Shown piece after piece: positions 18,670 to 27,306 of a stretch of DNA of 64,000 nt (position 1 is the stretch's first letter; every line of letters begins with the position of its first letter). A program made the position numbers and the translations under genes. Source of the DNA: an uncultured Pseudomonadales bacterium (lineage in GTDB: Bacteria > Pseudomonadota > Gammaproteobacteria > Pseudomonadales > Azotimanducaceae); the NCBI GenBank assembly GCA_951813295.1, contig CATOTI010000001.1, forward strand, positions 744,001 to 808,000. The letters run 5' to 3'. The notes under the pieces were generated by a model. It had not been told where the DNA came from, made no database searches, and saw only the letters and a program-made list of their open reading frames with translations.

Positions 18670-19878
18670 CGGCTCGGGGCGGTCCCGCGCGTCGAGCGGC
18701 GGGGGTAAGGCGATCATTGCAAGCGCACCCGGCACGAGCAGTGCCAAGAGCGTAAGGAACGCGGCGTCGTATGCACCCGTGAAGTCGAAGATCCAGCCTG
18801 AAAACAGCGCACCAAAACCACCGAGCATCGTGAAGAGTTGCACGAGCCCCATGACCTTGCCGAACGAGCCCGCGGCGAACCGACTGCCATAGATGAGCGC
18901 CATGACCGGCAAGACACCGCCGGTCGCAAGCCCTTGCATCACGGCGGCGATATAGAGGTAGTCGATGCTCGGCGCCCAGACATAAACGACCAGAGAAGTG
19001 GCGAGGCAGGCGGCCATCACCCAATAGAGTTTTCGATGATCGAGCCGGTCACCGAAGCCGCCGAAGATCAACTTGCCCGCGACCATGGCCGCACTGGTCG
19101 TCGCCACGAGGGCCGCCGCGAACGAGAGCTCGGCGCCGAGATCACGAACGTAAGCGCCGAGGTGGAACTGTACGCCGCTGAAGGAGGCATTGACGGGTAG
19201 TAGGGCCGCGATCGGAATCCAGAACGAGCGGCTCGTCAGCACATCGCGCCGACCGCTGATCGGCACCTGATCGCGACGTATCGAATGCGTCGGCGGCTCG
19301 CGTCTCAGCACCCACCACGATGCGGGTCCGCAGAGAATGAGCGCGACGACCGCGATGATCTGCAACGTCGTCTGCCAATCCGACCAGGCCATGAGATTCG
19401 CGATGACGAGCGGGAATACGACGCCGCCGATCGACGTTCCCATGGCGGAGATGCCGACGGCGACGCCCCGTTTGGTCGGGAACCATTGCAGGACCATCGT
19501 CTGCGCCGCGAGCGTTCCGCAGAGCACGTTGCCGATCGGCAACAACGTCGCGTGGATGAGGATGATCTGCCAGAACGCGGTCGCGAGCGACATCAGACCA
19601 AAGGCGACGACGATGCAGCCGATCCCAATCATCACGAGATTGCGCAGCGGTACGCGGTCGAGATACGGACCGACAAACGGCGACAAGATCCCGGCGCCTA
19701 CCTGCATGGCGACGGCCGCGACCATGATCTCCGAGCGGCCCGAATCGAAGGCATTGAGCCAGGGAACGACAAAGAGCGTGAAGCTGTAGACCAGGATCCC
19801 GACGCTCACGGCTTGGTTGACGAGCGTCAGACCAACGACGACCCAGCCGTAATGCCAGCGACCGGTCGACGTACTCAT
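18598..19878 (-). CDS. MFS transporter, monocarboxylate/oxalate-formate-like
   Basis: 426-residue, 12-helix major facilitator protein from the ATG at 19878 (MSTSTGRWHYGWVVVGL). The HYGWVVV opening and PYLDRVPLRNLVMIG after helix 2 resemble the monocarboxylate/oxalate:formate (OFA/MCT) branch. Helices 7-12 are intact to PGALAMIALPPP. The start overlaps the stop of the upstream PhyH-like gene by four bases (ATGA), so transporter and dioxygenase are coupled and may handle related compounds. The last third of the C-terminal tail is charged (DARDRPEPSG). Its 3' end overlaps the convergent hypothetical gene by 72 bases. Confidence 0.85.
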   Translation of the reverse strand: MSTSTGRWHYGWVVVGLTLVNQAVSVGILVYSFTLFVVPWLNAFDSGRSEIMVAAVAMQVGAGILSPFVGPYLDRVPLRNLVMIGIGCIVVAFGLMSLATAFWQIILIHATLLPIGNVLCGTLAAQTMVLQWFPTKRGVAVGISAMGTSIGGVVFPLVIANLMAWSDWQTTLQIIAVVALILCGPASWWVLRREPPTHSIRRDQVPISGRRDVLTSRSFWIPIAALLPVNASFSGVQFHLGAYVRDLGAELSFAAALVATTSAAMVAGKLIFGGFGDRLDHRKLYWVMAACLATSLVVYVWAPSIDYLYIAAVMQGLATGGVLPVMALIYGSRFAAGSFGKVMGLVQLFTMLGGFGALFSGWIFDFTGAYDAAFLTLLALLVPGALAMIALPPPLDARDRPEPSGLAESGRDSDGVRDGEESRVAG

Positions 19879-20696
19879 CGACGGGCACGCTGGCGTTCGA
19901 ACGCACGCAGGGTCGGCGCGAAGAGGTAATCGATCGGACCCCGGACGAAATCGGCATTCGGGTCGACCCGCCCACTCTCGAACGCGGCCTCGCAACCGAT
20001 GCCGAACGTCAGGCGCTGCTTTTGATCGAGTGCCGATCGCGCGGTCAGGACCAGCGCAATCATGTGCCGTGCGCGTGGCGAGCGGTTCGGAACGCCGCGA
20101 TGCCAGAGTCGCATGTCGCGAATCAGTACGTCGCCGGCCCCGGCCTCGATTTGAACGGGTGTCGTCGTCTCCCGCACGCTCGCCTGCGTCTCGTCATCGA
20201 TCCGATTGTCACGACCGAAATAGGCGACCCGGTGCGTGCCGGGCCAGAGTTCGATCGCCCCGTTGCTTTCATCCATTGGCCCAGGCGGTACGTTGACGAC
20301 GACCGAATGGGTCGACAGGACGGGTTCGCCCGGCGCCGAGCGGTGGCCGGTGTCCATATGCAGTCGCTGCGTCGTGCTGCCGGGAAAGTTGGTATTGCCG
20401 TTGTAGAACGTGAGGGCCGGTCTTGCGCCGACGATCGCCTCGCAGACATCCATGACGACGTCGTTGGCCACGATGTCCGGATAGACGAAATCGACAAACG
20501 GTGGTGGGCCTTGCTGCAAATGCCCCTCGTCGCGGGGATTCCCGCCGAGACGTTCGCAAAAACGCAGGAGATCGACCGTGTCGCGATCCATTCGCGCCCG
20601 CAATCGCCGCAACGGTTCAACGGGAACCACACCCCGCAGCACGACATATCCGTCGTCACGGAACCGGTCGATAACCCCACTGTGTAAACCGCTCAT
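19875..20696 (-). CDS. Phytanoyl-CoA dioxygenase (PhyH) family protein
   Basis: 273-residue Fe(II)/2-oxoglutarate-dependent oxygenase-like protein. The double-stranded beta-helix facial triad is visible: HxD in RLHMDTGHRS (about 122-124) and the distal His in RDMRLWHRGVPNRS (about 199). The 2-oxoglutarate-binding Arg is likely within SPRARHMIAL. The N-terminal pattern IDRFRDDGYVVLRGVV is typical of PhyH. Its start is 26 bases from the divergent sulfhydrylase-type gene. It is translationally coupled to a downstream MFS transporter. Members hydroxylate or halogenate many small molecules; substrate cannot be read from sequence. Confidence 0.88.
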   Translation of the reverse strand: MSGLHSGVIDRFRDDGYVVLRGVVPVEPLRRLRARMDRDTVDLLRFCERLGGNPRDEGHLQQGPPPFVDFVYPDIVANDVVMDVCEAIVGARPALTFYNGNTNFPGSTTQRLHMDTGHRSAPGEPVLSTHSVVVNVPPGPMDESNGAIELWPGTHRVAYFGRDNRIDDETQASVRETTTPVQIEAGAGDVLIRDMRLWHRGVPNRSPRARHMIALVLTARSALDQKQRLTFGIGCEAAFESGRVDPNADFVRGPIDYLFAPTLRAFERQRARR

Positions 20697-20722
20697 GACA
20701 TGACACCACCGGTCCCCGCTGG

Positions 20723-22093
20723 ATGAGCAGCGTTGACACCCCTAAAGACCACGATAGGCTGCGCGCACTTTTGACGAGAGCAACCATCGTGAATACGACT
20801 GCCGAAGAATCGACGATAGTCGATACGCATGAGTTTGGATTCGCCACTCGCTCTGTACACGCGGGTGCCCGCCCCGATCCTACGACCGGCGCACGCGCCA
20901 CACCGATTTTCCAGACATCGAGCTACGTATTCGAGGATCCGGAGTCGGCCGCCGCCTACTTCAACCTGCAAGAATACGGCAACACGTACTCGCGGATCAT
21001 GAATCCGACGGTCGCGGCGCTCGAGGAGCGCCTCGCGAACCTCGAAGGCGGCATTGGATCCGTCGCGTTCGCGAGCGGCCTGGCCGCGCAATCGTCCGCG
21101 CTCTTCACGCTTCTTCAACCGGGCGATCACATCGTCGCAAGCGCTGCGCTGTACGGCGGTACGGTGACCCAGCTCAAGCACCTTTCACGCAAACTTTCGT
21201 TCGGCATCGACTTCGTCGACCCGGACGATCTCGACGCTTGGGGCCGCGCGGCGACACCAGAAACGAAGCTTTTCTTCGGCGAAACCATCGGCAATCCGAG
21301 CGGCAACATCCTCGATATCGAGTCGATCGCCCGGATCGCCCACGCGGCCGAGTGTCCCCTCCTCGTCGACAATACATTCGCAACGCCCTACCTCTGCCGA
21401 CCGATCGAGTGGGGCGCCGACATCGTCGTGCACTCGACGACGAAGTTCATCGGCGGACACGGAACGAGTATCGGCGGTGCCGTCGTCGATTCGGGGGATT
21501 TCGACTGGTCCAACGGTCGCTTCCCGGTCGTCGCCGACGCATCACCCGCCTATCACGGCCTTGCCTTTCACGATACGTTCGGCAGCTACGGCTACCTCAT
21601 GAAGCTGCGAACGGAAACGCTTCGAGACCTCGGCGCCGCCATGAGCCCGTTCAACGCGTTTCTCTTTCTACAGGGCGTCGAGACCCTACCGCTGCGGATG
21701 GACCGCCACGTCGACAACGCCTATCGCGTCGCGGAATGGCTCAAGACGCGAGGCGACGTCAGCCGCGTACGCCATCCGGCCCTCAACGCGAACTATCGGG
21801 AACTGGTGCAGAAGTACCTGCCGAAAGGCGCCGGCGCCGTTTTCTGTTTCGACCTCAAGGGCGGGCGAGAAGCCGGCCAAGCCATGATCCGGAAGGTGCA
21901 GCTCTTTTCACATCTAGCCAACGTCGGCGACGCCAAGAGCCTCATCATTCACCCGGCGAGCACGACGCACCGTCAGCTCTCCGACAGCGAACTCGAAGCA
22001 GCCGGGATCGGGCCGGGGACGATACGGCTTTCGATCGGAATCGAAGACGCGAATGATCTGATCTGGGACCTGCAACAAGCCATGAGCCAATAG
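20723..22093 (+). CDS. O-acetylhomoserine sulfhydrylase-type PLP enzyme (Cys/Met metabolism family)
   Basis: Cys/Met-metabolism PLP-dependent enzyme, most like O-acetylhomoserine (thiol)-lyase, which makes homocysteine from O-acetylhomoserine and sulfide. The block SVHAGARPDPTTGARATPIF and the YSRIMNPTVAALEERLANLE region match this subgroup. The PLP lysine lies in VVHSTTKFIGGHGTS, and the C-terminal block LFSHLANVGDAKSLIIHPAS is diagnostic. From the ATG at 20723 it is 456 residues. A GTG at 20789 (434 residues) fits the usual family length better, so the first 22 residues may not be translated. It is followed after ten bases by a CoA-binding-domain gene. Methionine gamma-lyase activity is an alternative. 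Confidence 0.88.
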   Translation: MSSVDTPKDHDRLRALLTRATIVNTTAEESTIVDTHEFGFATRSVHAGARPDPTTGARATPIFQTSSYVFEDPESAAAYFNLQEYGNTYSRIMNPTVAALEERLANLEGGIGSVAFASGLAAQSSALFTLLQPGDHIVASAALYGGTVTQLKHLSRKLSFGIDFVDPDDLDAWGRAATPETKLFFGETIGNPSGNILDIESIARIAHAAECPLLVDNTFATPYLCRPIEWGADIVVHSTTKFIGGHGTSIGGAVVDSGDFDWSNGRFPVVADASPAYHGLAFHDTFGSYGYLMKLRTETLRDLGAAMSPFNAFLFLQGVETLPLRMDRHVDNAYRVAEWLKTRGDVSRVRHPALNANYRELVQKYLPKGAGAVFCFDLKGGREAGQAMIRKVQLFSHLANVGDAKSLIIHPASTTHRQLSDSELEAAGIGPGTIRLSIGIEDANDLIWDLQQAMSQ

Positions 22094-22103
22094 GGGCGCG
22101 AGC

Positions 22104-22580
22104 GTGACCACGAACATCTATCAGGATCCCATCACCATCCAGCGCGTTCTCCATCAGGCCAAAACCGTGGCGGTCGTCGGGCTCTCGTCCAACCCGCTAC
22201 GCGCAAGCCATTTCGTCGGTTTCTATGCCCAGCGGCACGGCTATTCGGTCATCCCGGTCAATCCGCGAGAAACCGACGTCCTGGGCGAAACGTCCGTCGC
22301 GAGCCTGCGCGACATCGAAGGGAGCGTCGACATCGTCGACGTCTTCCGTGCACCCGATGCCGTACCTGAGATCGTTGACGATGCGATCGCTATTGGCGCC
22401 AAAACACTCTGGCTGCAATTCGGTGTGATTCACGACGAGGCCGCCGCGAAGGCCGAGGCCGCCGGGATGGACGTCGTGATGGATCGATGCCTGAAGATCG
22501 AGCACGCACGGTATATCGGACGGATGCATACGCTCGGATTCGACACCGGCACCATTTCGGCGCGGCGTCGGACCGAATAA
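22104..22580 (+). CDS. CoA-binding domain protein (YccU-like)
   Basis: 158-residue single-domain protein with the CoA-binding Rossmann motif AVVGLSSNPLRASHFVG, the PVNPRETDVLGE strand-turn and ALGAKTLWLQFG-like end (AIGAKTLWLQFGVIHDEAA). It starts with GTG at 22104, ten bases after the sulfhydrylase stop, with a GGGGCG-like purine stretch upstream. The family (E. coli YccU) has no known enzymatic function. Co-occurrence next to O-acetylhomoserine sulfhydrylase genes is common in Proteobacteria, but I know of no proven link. Confidence 0.88.
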   Translation: MTTNIYQDPITIQRVLHQAKTVAVVGLSSNPLRASHFVGFYAQRHGYSVIPVNPRETDVLGETSVASLRDIEGSVDIVDVFRAPDAVPEIVDDAIAIGAKTLWLQFGVIHDEAAAKAEAAGMDVVMDRCLKIEHARYIGRMHTLGFDTGTISARRRTE

Positions 22581-22644
22581 CCGTCTAGACGTGACGTCGC
22601 TCACCGCCAACGGCTCGAAGTAACGCTCGAGCGCGACGTGGCGG

Positions 22645-23211
22645 TTATTCGAGCGTTCGGTTCATCGAGTCGACCAATGCTGGATCGACGCGCCCGATTT
22701 TCTCCGTCGTACCGACGATTTGTCCGGACTCGTTCAAGAACATGATCTTGGAGGTGTGATCGAACTCACCGTTCGGGAGCAGCTTGTACTTCACGCCCAG
22801 CACGCCCGCGATCGTGCGCACGTCTGTTAGCGCGGGGCGGGACATCACCCATCTCTCGTCGAGACGATGGCGCACCATCGTCTCGCGCAGCACCATCGGC
22901 GTGTCCCGCGCCGGATCGATGCTGATGGCGAGAAAACGCAGGCGCCCGGCGTCGGGACCCAGTTCCTTCGCCGTAGCACTCATCGTGCTGATGATGGTCG
23001 GACAGACATGCGGGCACGTGGCGTAAAGCATCGTAACGAGCACCGGATACCCACGATGGACATCCAGCGCGATCGTCCCGCCGCGATCCGACTCGAGCTC
23101 GACAGAGAGGTGATAAATCGAGTCGTCGGGCAACCGCCGATCGGCTGCGCCCACGGACGAATTGCCGAACAAAGCGGCCGCGATGATCAGGACGAGCGGA
23201 ATACCCATCAT
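22645..23211 (-). CDS. SCO1/SenC-type copper chaperone
   Basis: 188-residue thioredoxin-fold SCO protein that delivers copper to cuproenzymes. The start at 23211 (MMGIPLVLIIAAALFG) gives a signal peptide or anchor and overlaps the nirV stop by four bases. The copper ligands are CPHVC (Cys66 and Cys70) and His152 in NGEFDHTSKI, the standard set. ISIDPARDTP is also a family hallmark. Its place behind nirK and nirV suggests that it metallates the copper nitrite reductase rather than, or as well as, cytochrome oxidase. It converges on the CoA-binding gene. Confidence 0.9.
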   Translation of the reverse strand: MMGIPLVLIIAAALFGNSSVGAADRRLPDDSIYHLSVELESDRGGTIALDVHRGYPVLVTMLYATCPHVCPTIISTMSATAKELGPDAGRLRFLAISIDPARDTPMVLRETMVRHRLDERWVMSRPALTDVRTIAGVLGVKYKLLPNGEFDHTSKIMFLNESGQIVGTTEKIGRVDPALVDSMNRTLE

Positions 23212-23981
23212 CGTGACACATCCCTCGCGCAACGAAAGCCGAGGTTCGAGGTCGAAAATCGTGCCTCGAGGGAACTCAGCATCGCGATGCGCATCAGCGT
23301 CGCATAGTTCTCCTTGGCCTCGAGGTTGATCGCACCCGCACCACAGAACTTCAGAAGATCGGCACCGCCTTGTTCCCGGCTGTCACCAATGACGAGAAGC
23401 GAACTGAAGTCGTCGACCCATTCCCAGACGAGCCCGTGGAGATCCTGTATGCCGTAGGCGTTGGGGTCGTTCCTGCCGACCGGTTCCACAGACGTACCGG
23501 TCGTGGCGTACCAGTCGAGGATCTCCTGGCGCCACGCCGCACTGTCGCGCGCGTCATGCAAGACCTCGCTCGCCGCCGCCACGTATTCCCACTCGTACCA
23601 GGTCGGCAGGCGAGCATCTTGCGAGGCGCAGTACGCATTGGCCGCAAACCAGCTGACATGCGTGACGGGTTGATCCGTTTTCGTCGTTTCACCCAGCGCG
23701 ATCGGGCCCGCCCACGTGGACAGGTATTCCGCATCGGCGAACAAGGCCTTCACCCTGCCGCGTTGCCACTCGGGCTGGTACATGACGAAGCGCAGAAAGT
23801 CCGCATTCGTGACGGGCGTGGCCTGCAACTCGAAAGAGGCCACGTTCACCTGGTTGTTGCCGACTTCAACCGGCACGACAGAGCGAAACTCCCCGCCCGG
23901 CACCGCGACAAAATCGTTCGCTTGCGCCGTCGCGACGCAAGCGATCGTGATGCAAAGAACTCCCACCATGTGGATGTTCAT
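23208..23981 (-). CDS. nirV: NirV, formylglycine-generating-enzyme-like protein of the nitrite reductase operon
   Basis: 257-residue secreted protein of the formylglycine-generating enzyme (SUMF1) superfamily. The start at 23981 (MNIHMVGVLCITIACV) gives a signal peptide cut near AQA-ND. Family blocks: VPGGEF, ATPVTNADFLRFV, QPVTHVSWFAANAYC, RLPTWYEWEYVAAA, GIQDLHGLVWEWVDDF and the end LGFRCARD. It lies five bases after nirK, the hallmark position of NirV, whose biochemical role is unsettled. It should not be assumed to activate the neighbouring sulfatase. Confidence 0.88.
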   Translation of the reverse strand: MNIHMVGVLCITIACVATAQANDFVAVPGGEFRSVVPVEVGNNQVNVASFELQATPVTNADFLRFVMYQPEWQRGRVKALFADAEYLSTWAGPIALGETTKTDQPVTHVSWFAANAYCASQDARLPTWYEWEYVAAASEVLHDARDSAAWRQEILDWYATTGTSVEPVGRNDPNAYGIQDLHGLVWEWVDDFSSLLVIGDSREQGGADLLKFCGAGAINLEAKENYATLMRIAMLSSLEARFSTSNLGFRCARDVSR

Positions 23982-23985
23982 CGCC

Positions 23986-25572
23986 TTACTTGGCAGCCCC
24001 CTCGGGGCGAGTTGTCGACGCACGAACACCGCTGACGGCTTCAGCCGCGACGATCCCGCCGGCGTTGTCCCAGCTATTGAGCACGAACGTCAGGATGTCG
24101 GCGATCTCGTCGTCGTTGAGCTGGCTCATCGGCGGCATGACCGTGTTGTAGTCGACACCGTTCACGGTGACCGGCCCGGTGAGCCCATTCAGGACGATAC
24201 CGATGGTTCGATCGATGGGCTCATCCGCGAGGAAGTCCGCTGCGGCGAGCGGCGGAAAGACCCCTGGCAGCCCGGTACCGTCGTTCTGATGGCAGACCGA
24301 GCAGGTGCCGTTGTATAGCGTGCGGCCGGCATCGATACGTTGCTCGAGCGTGATCGCGCCTATGGCGCGCGCCTGTGTCACTTCCGCGACGGCGCTGAGA
24401 TCAGCGCCCGCGGCCTTGTCGCCGAGGTAGACGTTGTCCACTTCTTTACCGGAGTAGACGACGAGATCTTCGTCGCCGCCGACCTTCAACATGCCGAGCG
24501 CGCCCTTGTTAAATGCGCGGAAGATCGAGTGATCGACGAGGATGAACGTGCCAGGGACCTCGACGCGAAACTCCGTCACGGCGGATCCGCCGGCCGGAAC
24601 GAGCGTCGTCTGCACGTTTTCCTGGTATCGGGTTCCACCTTCGTAAAAGACCTTGTCGAAGATCTCGCCGATGACGTGAAAGCTCGAGACGAGGTTCGGA
24701 CCGCCGTTGCCGACGTAGAGCCGTACGGTCTCGCCGACTTGGGCCGTAATCGCGTTGTCACCGGCGAGAGCGCCTTCGGAGCCGTTGAAGACGACGTAAG
24801 TCGCGTTTTCTTCGATCGCCTTCTGCATGTCGAAAGGCTGGTGGCCTTTCTCGCGATACTTGCCCACGGTGTAGAAGTCGCCCTGCATGACGTAGTACTC
24901 GCGGTCGACTGGCGGTAGGCCTTCCGGCGGTTCGACCAGGATCAAGCCGTACATCCCGTTCGCCACGTGCATCCCCACAGGAGCCGTCGCGCAGTGGTAG
25001 ACGTAGAGCCCCTGGTTGAGCGCTTTGAAGCTGAAAACCGTCTCGTGCCCCGGGGCGGTGAAACTCGACGACGCGCCGCCACCGGGTCCCGTTACCGCGT
25101 GCAGGTCGATGTTGTGGGGCATCTTCGAGTCGGGGTGGTTCTTGAGGTGGAACTCCACGCTGTCGCCCTGGCGGACACGGATGAAGCTTCCCGGAACGGT
25201 TCCACCGTAAGTCCAGAAGGTATAGGTGACGCCTTCGCTGATCTCGAGGTCGAGCTCACGCACCTCGAGATCGACGATCACCTTGGCCGGATAATCACGG
25301 TCGATCGGCGGCGGCACCACCGGTGCGGCGGTCAGCACTGCCTGAATGGGCTCGCCCTGCGGCGGGCCCAAGTCGCCAGCGGCGGATCCACCCGTATCAG
25401 TTGGCGCAGCGTTCGTCGAAGGATCGGCCGCTGGCGTCGGCGTACATCCGCTCGCGACGAAGAAGAGGGTAGAAAGAATCCCCATGAGGGATATGGATCG
25501 TCTCGAGAGCCAGCGCGCGGTGTCCAGCCTAGAGTGTGCGAATCGGGCAGGTCGTTTCCGATCGAGAATCAT
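23986..25572 (-). CDS. nirK: Copper nitrite reductase NirK fused to a C-terminal cytochrome c domain (lipoprotein)
   Basis: 528-residue periplasmic enzyme reducing nitrite to nitric oxide. An N-terminal lipobox ASGC follows a hydrophobic run. Type 1 and type 2 copper ligands are all visible: [10 protein letters not shown] (T1 His, catalytic Asp, T2 His), [18 protein letters not shown] (T2 His, T1 Cys, His, Met), [10 protein letters not shown] (catalytic His) and [13 protein letters not shown] (T2 His). The short CATAPVGMH linker marks the class II form. After residue ~410 comes a cytochrome c with [11 protein letters not shown] (heme CxxCH) and a likely axial Met in VMPPMSQL. The start at 25572 is supported by GGAG five bases upstream. 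It leads an operon with nirV and the SCO chaperone. Confidence 0.95.
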   Translation of the reverse strand: MILDRKRPARFAHSRLDTARWLSRRSISLMGILSTLFFVASGCTPTPAADPSTNAAPTDTGGSAAGDLGPPQGEPIQAVLTAAPVVPPPIDRDYPAKVIVDLEVRELDLEISEGVTYTFWTYGGTVPGSFIRVRQGDSVEFHLKNHPDSKMPHNIDLHAVTGPGGGASSSFTAPGHETVFSFKALNQGLYVYHCATAPVGMHVANGMYGLILVEPPEGLPPVDREYYVMQGDFYTVGKYREKGHQPFDMQKAIEENATYVVFNGSEGALAGDNAITAQVGETVRLYVGNGGPNLVSSFHVIGEIFDKVFYEGGTRYQENVQTTLVPAGGSAVTEFRVEVPGTFILVDHSIFRAFNKGALGMLKVGGDEDLVVYSGKEVDNVYLGDKAAGADLSAVAEVTQARAIGAITLEQRIDAGRTLYNGTCSVCHQNDGTGLPGVFPPLAAADFLADEPIDRTIGIVLNGLTGPVTVNGVDYNTVMPPMSQLNDDEIADILTFVLNSWDNAGGIVAAEAVSGVRASTTRPEGAAK

Positions 25573-25690
25573 TTGAGCTCCGTCCCCTTGTGAGGCAAGG
25601 CACGGAAGAGCATGGGGTTGGTCGTCGAGTCGTGAAAATCCGTAGATCTACCGGAGAGGCATCCGTAGGTTCCCGAATGTCGTCGTGGAC

Positions 25691-25704
25691 TTGGACATCA
25701 TCAA
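25691..25704 (-). promoter_or_regulatory. Candidate FNR/Dnr/NnrR-type site upstream of nirK
   Basis: TTGGACATCATCAA on the plus strand (TTGATGATGTCCAA on minus) keeps the TTG-N8-CAA core of the FNR/Crp family; the half ATCAA is exact, the other half is off by two bases. It lies 119 bases upstream of the nirK ATG. If centred near -41.5 it would place the transcript start at about 25656, with a weak TACGGA-like -10 nearby. Nitrite reductase genes are usually under such regulators. Confidence 0.35.
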
Positions 25705-25770
25705 CCTCATGCCAGCCTCGATACCCATCGCGAAACCCAGTCTTTGAACGGAGCAACCGATGGGATTGAC

Positions 25771-26010
25771 CTAGCCCGTGAAGACGCGCGTCCCGACCGG
25801 TACGTCTTCCAACGAAATGCCGGGCAGAAAGAGTCGGTAAAGGCCGCACTCTTCGCGGTATTGCACTGCCGCGTGCAACGCGCTGCCATCGGGGCGCAGG
25901 AGCGTGACGCGGGCGGCGTCATGACGTACGACAACGCTTGGCTCGAGTAGAACACCGCCCTCAGGCGGTTGATACCGATCGACGACTTCCTCGAGAACGA
26001 GAGTAGCCAA
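25771..26010 (-). CDS. Hypothetical 79-residue protein
   Basis: Small protein MATLVLEEVVDRYQPPEGGV ending VPVGTRVFTG. It is rich in beta-branched and acidic residues, with no signal peptide or membrane segment. It starts three bases after the sulfatase stop codon on the same strand, so it was probably the last gene of the sulfatase operon. I do not recognise the family. The tight spacing and acceptable codon pattern argue that it is real. Confidence 0.55.
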   Translation of the reverse strand: MATLVLEEVVDRYQPPEGGVLLEPSVVVRHDAARVTLLRPDGSALHAAVQYREECGLYRLFLPGISLEDVPVGTRVFTG

Positions 26011-26013
26011 GGT

Positions 26014-27290
26014 TCAAAAGAGCAACTGCACCGTGACGCCGTCGAACTCGGCGAGCGTCGAACGGTAAGGCAGGATGATGGGATCGCCCAAAGTCTCGGC
26101 CCAGCGCCGATGAGCGGTCCGTAGCCGGTCGACGACGTCGGGATGTCGTGCGGCAAGGTTCACCTGTTCACCCGGGTCGGACTGAAGATCGTAGAGCGCG
26201 ACGAAGAGCTCGCTGGCATCGGCCGCGACGCGCCAGGCGCCGTCGGGTGGCACGAGTCGACCGGTCGCATCGAGATCATCGGTCGTGAGCGCCGTCTTTT
26301 TGTACTCGATGAGCTTGTAACGGTCATCGCGAATGGCCGATGTCGGCCCCGAGCGCCAATACAGATACTCATGGGGGCGATCGTTCGATCGACCATCGAG
26401 GAAAGGCAGGAGATCGACACTGTCGTCACTGACCCCGTCGACCCCCGCGGCCGCGAGGAAAGTATCGAGGATATCGAGACTCGACACGGGCGCCGACACA
26501 CGCTGCGGCGCGATTCCGTCAGGCCAATGCATGACGAACGGAACCCGAATACCGCCCTCGTGGTGATAGCGCTTGAACCCGCGAAGCGGTCGATTGCTGG
26601 GGTCGTGTGACTGAGGAAGAGCAAGAACGGTCCGTCCGCCTGTCCTGCCGCGTTTCCCACGGCATGGTCTTCGATAAACCGAACGCTTCTCTCCGTGAAG
26701 ACATCCGTCAGGTAGGCACCGACCTCGACTGGCCTCTCGTCGTCCCAGACGACGTTGCGACGGGTCGTCAACTGGCGCCCCCAATACTCGACGCCAGGCA
26801 CGGATGAATCGATGAAAGTGGAGCCACCTTCCAGGATGCCGAAATATTCGTCGAAACCCCGCGCGAGCGGGCGATACGCGCTTTGCATGCCGAGATGCCA
26901 CTTGCCGACCAGCCCCGTGCGGTAACCGGCACGCTTCAGATGATCGGCAATCGTTTGCTCGTCCAGCGCCAGGCCATGATTCGCGTCGCGCCCGGCCGGA
27001 TTGAACTCCCAGCCATGGCGCTGCTGGTAGCGTCCGGTGACGAGGCCGGCACGCGAAGGGCTACAAACCGGATGCGAGACATAGCCGGCCTCGAAGAGCG
27101 CACCACCGCGCGCCAGGGCATCGATGTGTGGTGTCTGGATCACGTCGCCGCCGTATGCGCCGACATCGCCGTAACCCAAATCATCAGCCAGGATGATCAC
27201 GAGATTCGGTCGATCGGCAGCGGCGGTGACGACGCTGAGCGCGACGAACACCGCGAGAATCAACCAGCGGATCCCACGTAGACGGATCAT
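26014..27290 (-). pseudogene. Type I sulfatase, broken by an internal deletion and frame change
   Basis: The N-terminal part, frame starting at ATG 27290 (or 27299), has a signal peptide (LILAVFVALSVVTAAA), the metal-site block NLVIILADDLGYGDVG and the formylglycine motif CSPSRAGLVTGRYQQRHG (CxPxR), then KWHLGM. It runs well to GPFLLFLSH near 26611. From there the sulfatase continues in another frame, starting at NRPLRGFKRYHHEGGIRVPF to the end at 26014. The family's middle segment (HAPL...SDNGG, normally about 75-85 residues with metal-binding Asp-Asn) is missing at the junction. So this is a deletion plus frame shift, not a simple one-base slip, and the product should be inactive. Confidence 0.8.
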
Positions 27291-27306
27291 CGGGCACATT
27301 GGCGGG

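Noticed and set aside
23208..23981. NirV as the activator of the neighbouring sulfatase
   Set aside because: It is coupled to nirK, not to the sulfatase, carries a signal peptide and fits the NirV group. Formylglycine synthesis is therefore not assumed.
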